Source of the DNA: Longimicrobium sp.
GTDB lineage: Bacteria > Gemmatimonadota > Gemmatimonadetes > Longimicrobiales > Longimicrobiaceae
DNA length: 17,523 bases
Direction of reading: 5' to 3'
Assembly (NCBI GenBank): GCA_030446945.1
Contig: JAUJMI010000024.1
Location: 1-17,523, forward strand
Shown here: positions 17,035 through 17,523 of the stretch, piece by piece
Layout of the letters: each line of letters opens with the position of its first letter
Position numbering within the stretch: position 1 is the stretch's first letter
Notes under the pieces: model-generated
Told to the model about the DNA's origin: nothing
Database searches by the model: none
Seen by the model: the letters and a program-made list of their open reading frames with translations, nothing else
Made by a program: the position numbers and the translations under genes

Positions 17035-17160
17035 GGTCGAGACGGGCCAAGGGCGGGCAGACACGCAGGTTTGCCCCTGCCTCTGCACGGGGCCCCGAGG
17101 GTCGAAGTGGCGGTGAGGGGAGGGCGCGATGAATCGCGCCCCTACGGAATCGGTGTGCGG
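17035..17160. repeat. Composite intergenic repeat, copy 2
   Basis: The parts match copy 1 (5579-5720) in the same order: GGTCGAG; GGGCAGACACGCAGGT closing with TGCCCCT; GGTCGAAG (17099); then the perfect palindrome GGGCGCGAT-GA-ATCGCGCCC (17122-17141) with CTACG and AATCGGTGTG. The ACACACAGGT duplication of copy 1 is absent. It is non-coding and lies between the Gly/Tyr-rich gene and the right-edge gene. Confidence 0.75.
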
Positions 17161-17188
17161 GGACGGGCGGCGCAGCAGCCCGTGACAC

Positions 17189-17208
17189 GGGCGTGATGAA
17201 TCACGCCC
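17189..17208. repeat. Palindrome GGGCGTGAT-GA-ATCACGCCC
   Basis: A perfect 9-bp inverted repeat with a GA spacer, followed by CCTA as in the other copies. It lies 28 bp beyond composite copy 2 and 37 bp past the stop codon of the right-edge minus gene. On the minus strand it could act as part of that gene's 3' end. Confidence 0.7.
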
Positions 17209-17245
17209 CTATCGATGCGGCGACAGGAGTGTATCCTCCAGCCCC

Positions 17246-17523
17246 CTACTCCCCGAACAGATCCCCCGCCCCCGGCACCTGGCGCCTCCCTCGCGGCCGC
17301 GGCTGGCGAACCACCGGCTCCTCCGGAAAGATCACCACCGCGTCCGGCTGCGCGAGCGAGCGAAAGACCGCGCGCCCCTCCTTTTTCAGCAGTGCGAGCG
17401 CCCCCCGCACCTCCTCCGGCGTCAGGTCCGAATCGGCCAGCCCCGTCAGCACCTCGCGAAACGGAAGAGCGCACCTGCGGTGGCGGGGGGACCTCCGATG
17501 GAGCTGTCGCGAGCGGGCCGAGG
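17246..17523 (-). CDS. C-terminal part of an unrecognised protein (5' end beyond window)
   Basis: The minus-strand frame is open from the right edge to the TAG at 17246-17248, so about 91 codons are visible and the start probably lies outside. A GTG at 17452 could start a 68-residue protein, but the frame continues upstream without a stop. The readable part has a helical stretch, FREVLTGLADSDLTPEEVRG then ALALLKKEGRAVFRSL, reminiscent of winged-helix domains, then a strand-like AVVIFPEEP and a basic Pro/Arg tail ending GAGDLFGE. I cannot assign a family. The palindromic repeats at 17189 and 17122 lie directly downstream. Confidence 0.5.
   Translation of the reverse strand, partial: SARSRQLHRRSPRHRRCALPFREVLTGLADSDLTPEEVRGALALLKKEGRAVFRSLAQPDAVVIFPEEPVVRQPRPRGRRQVPGAGDLFGE

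Noticed and set aside
15988..17088. 366-codon minus-strand frame opposite the Gly/Tyr-rich gene
   Set aside because: It is an Ala/Val-rich complement of the GGY repeats. The plus frame has a strong ribosome site and a terminator; the minus frame runs through that terminator and a repeat.
17142..17474. 110-codon minus-strand frame at the right edge
   Set aside because: Gly/Ala/Arg-rich, crosses palindromic repeats, and overlaps the better frame ending at 17246.

Overview
This is a very GC-rich, densely packed bacterial chromosome segment (17.5 kb, 12 protein genes recognised, two of them cut by the window edges). The genes are of Gram-negative type: several lipoprotein signals, a membrane-anchored lytic transglycosylase, a futalosine hydrolase of the alternative menaquinone pathway, an aqualysin-type protease, and intergenic palindromic repeats ending in GCCCCTACG. 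Together these suggest a Gemmatimonadota bacterium (Longimicrobium-like). That assignment is inference from gene content and composition; there is no rRNA or tRNA in the window to prove it.

Layout. Left edge, minus strand: the N-terminal 220 codons of an NtrC-type sigma-54 activator (2-661) with its own -35/-10 promoter, preceded by two tandem hairpins that probably end the transcript of a lipoprotein-anchored subtilase (889-2073). A 596-bp divergent region with several palindromes separates the protease from gyrA (2670-5339, plus), which ends in a strong hairpin terminator. A repeat-rich gap follows, then a 952-residue minus-strand lipoprotein (5756-8614) that fuses a GH3-like domain lacking its usual acid/base motif to an intact serine beta-lactamase/PBP-like domain. 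Divergent from it is a REC-GAF-GGDEF diguanylate cyclase (8967-10433).

Next come a 353-bp non-coding stretch holding an inverted pair of one repeat element, a small membrane coiled-coil protein (10787-11305, minus), and a divergent SLT lytic transglycosylase (11535-12440) behind the best sigma-54-like promoter of the window. A shared hairpin separates it from a convergent proline-rich lipoprotein (12503-13171). Divergent from that is futalosine hydrolase mqnB (13263-14018), followed by a LuxE-family acyl-protein synthetase (14153-15268). The latter overlaps tail-to-tail with a YdjM/DUF457-type membrane protein (15246-15800). The right end holds a Gly/Tyr/Gln-rich low-complexity protein (16045-16932), its terminator, a second copy of the composite repeat cluster, and a 5'-truncated minus-strand gene (17246-17523).

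Shared themes: cell envelope (lipoprotein protease, GH3/beta-lactamase fusion, lytic transglycosylase, lipoproteins), signalling (sigma-54 activator, diguanylate cyclase) and three sigma-54-like -24/-12 sites upstream of plus-strand genes. The least explained elements are the dispersed palindrome family, the GH3/beta-lactamase fusion, the FUS-like low-complexity protein, and two mutually exclusive hairpins upstream of gyrA. No CRISPR array, transposase, phage gene, tRNA or rRNA was found. The long open frames opposite the real genes are shadows of high GC content.
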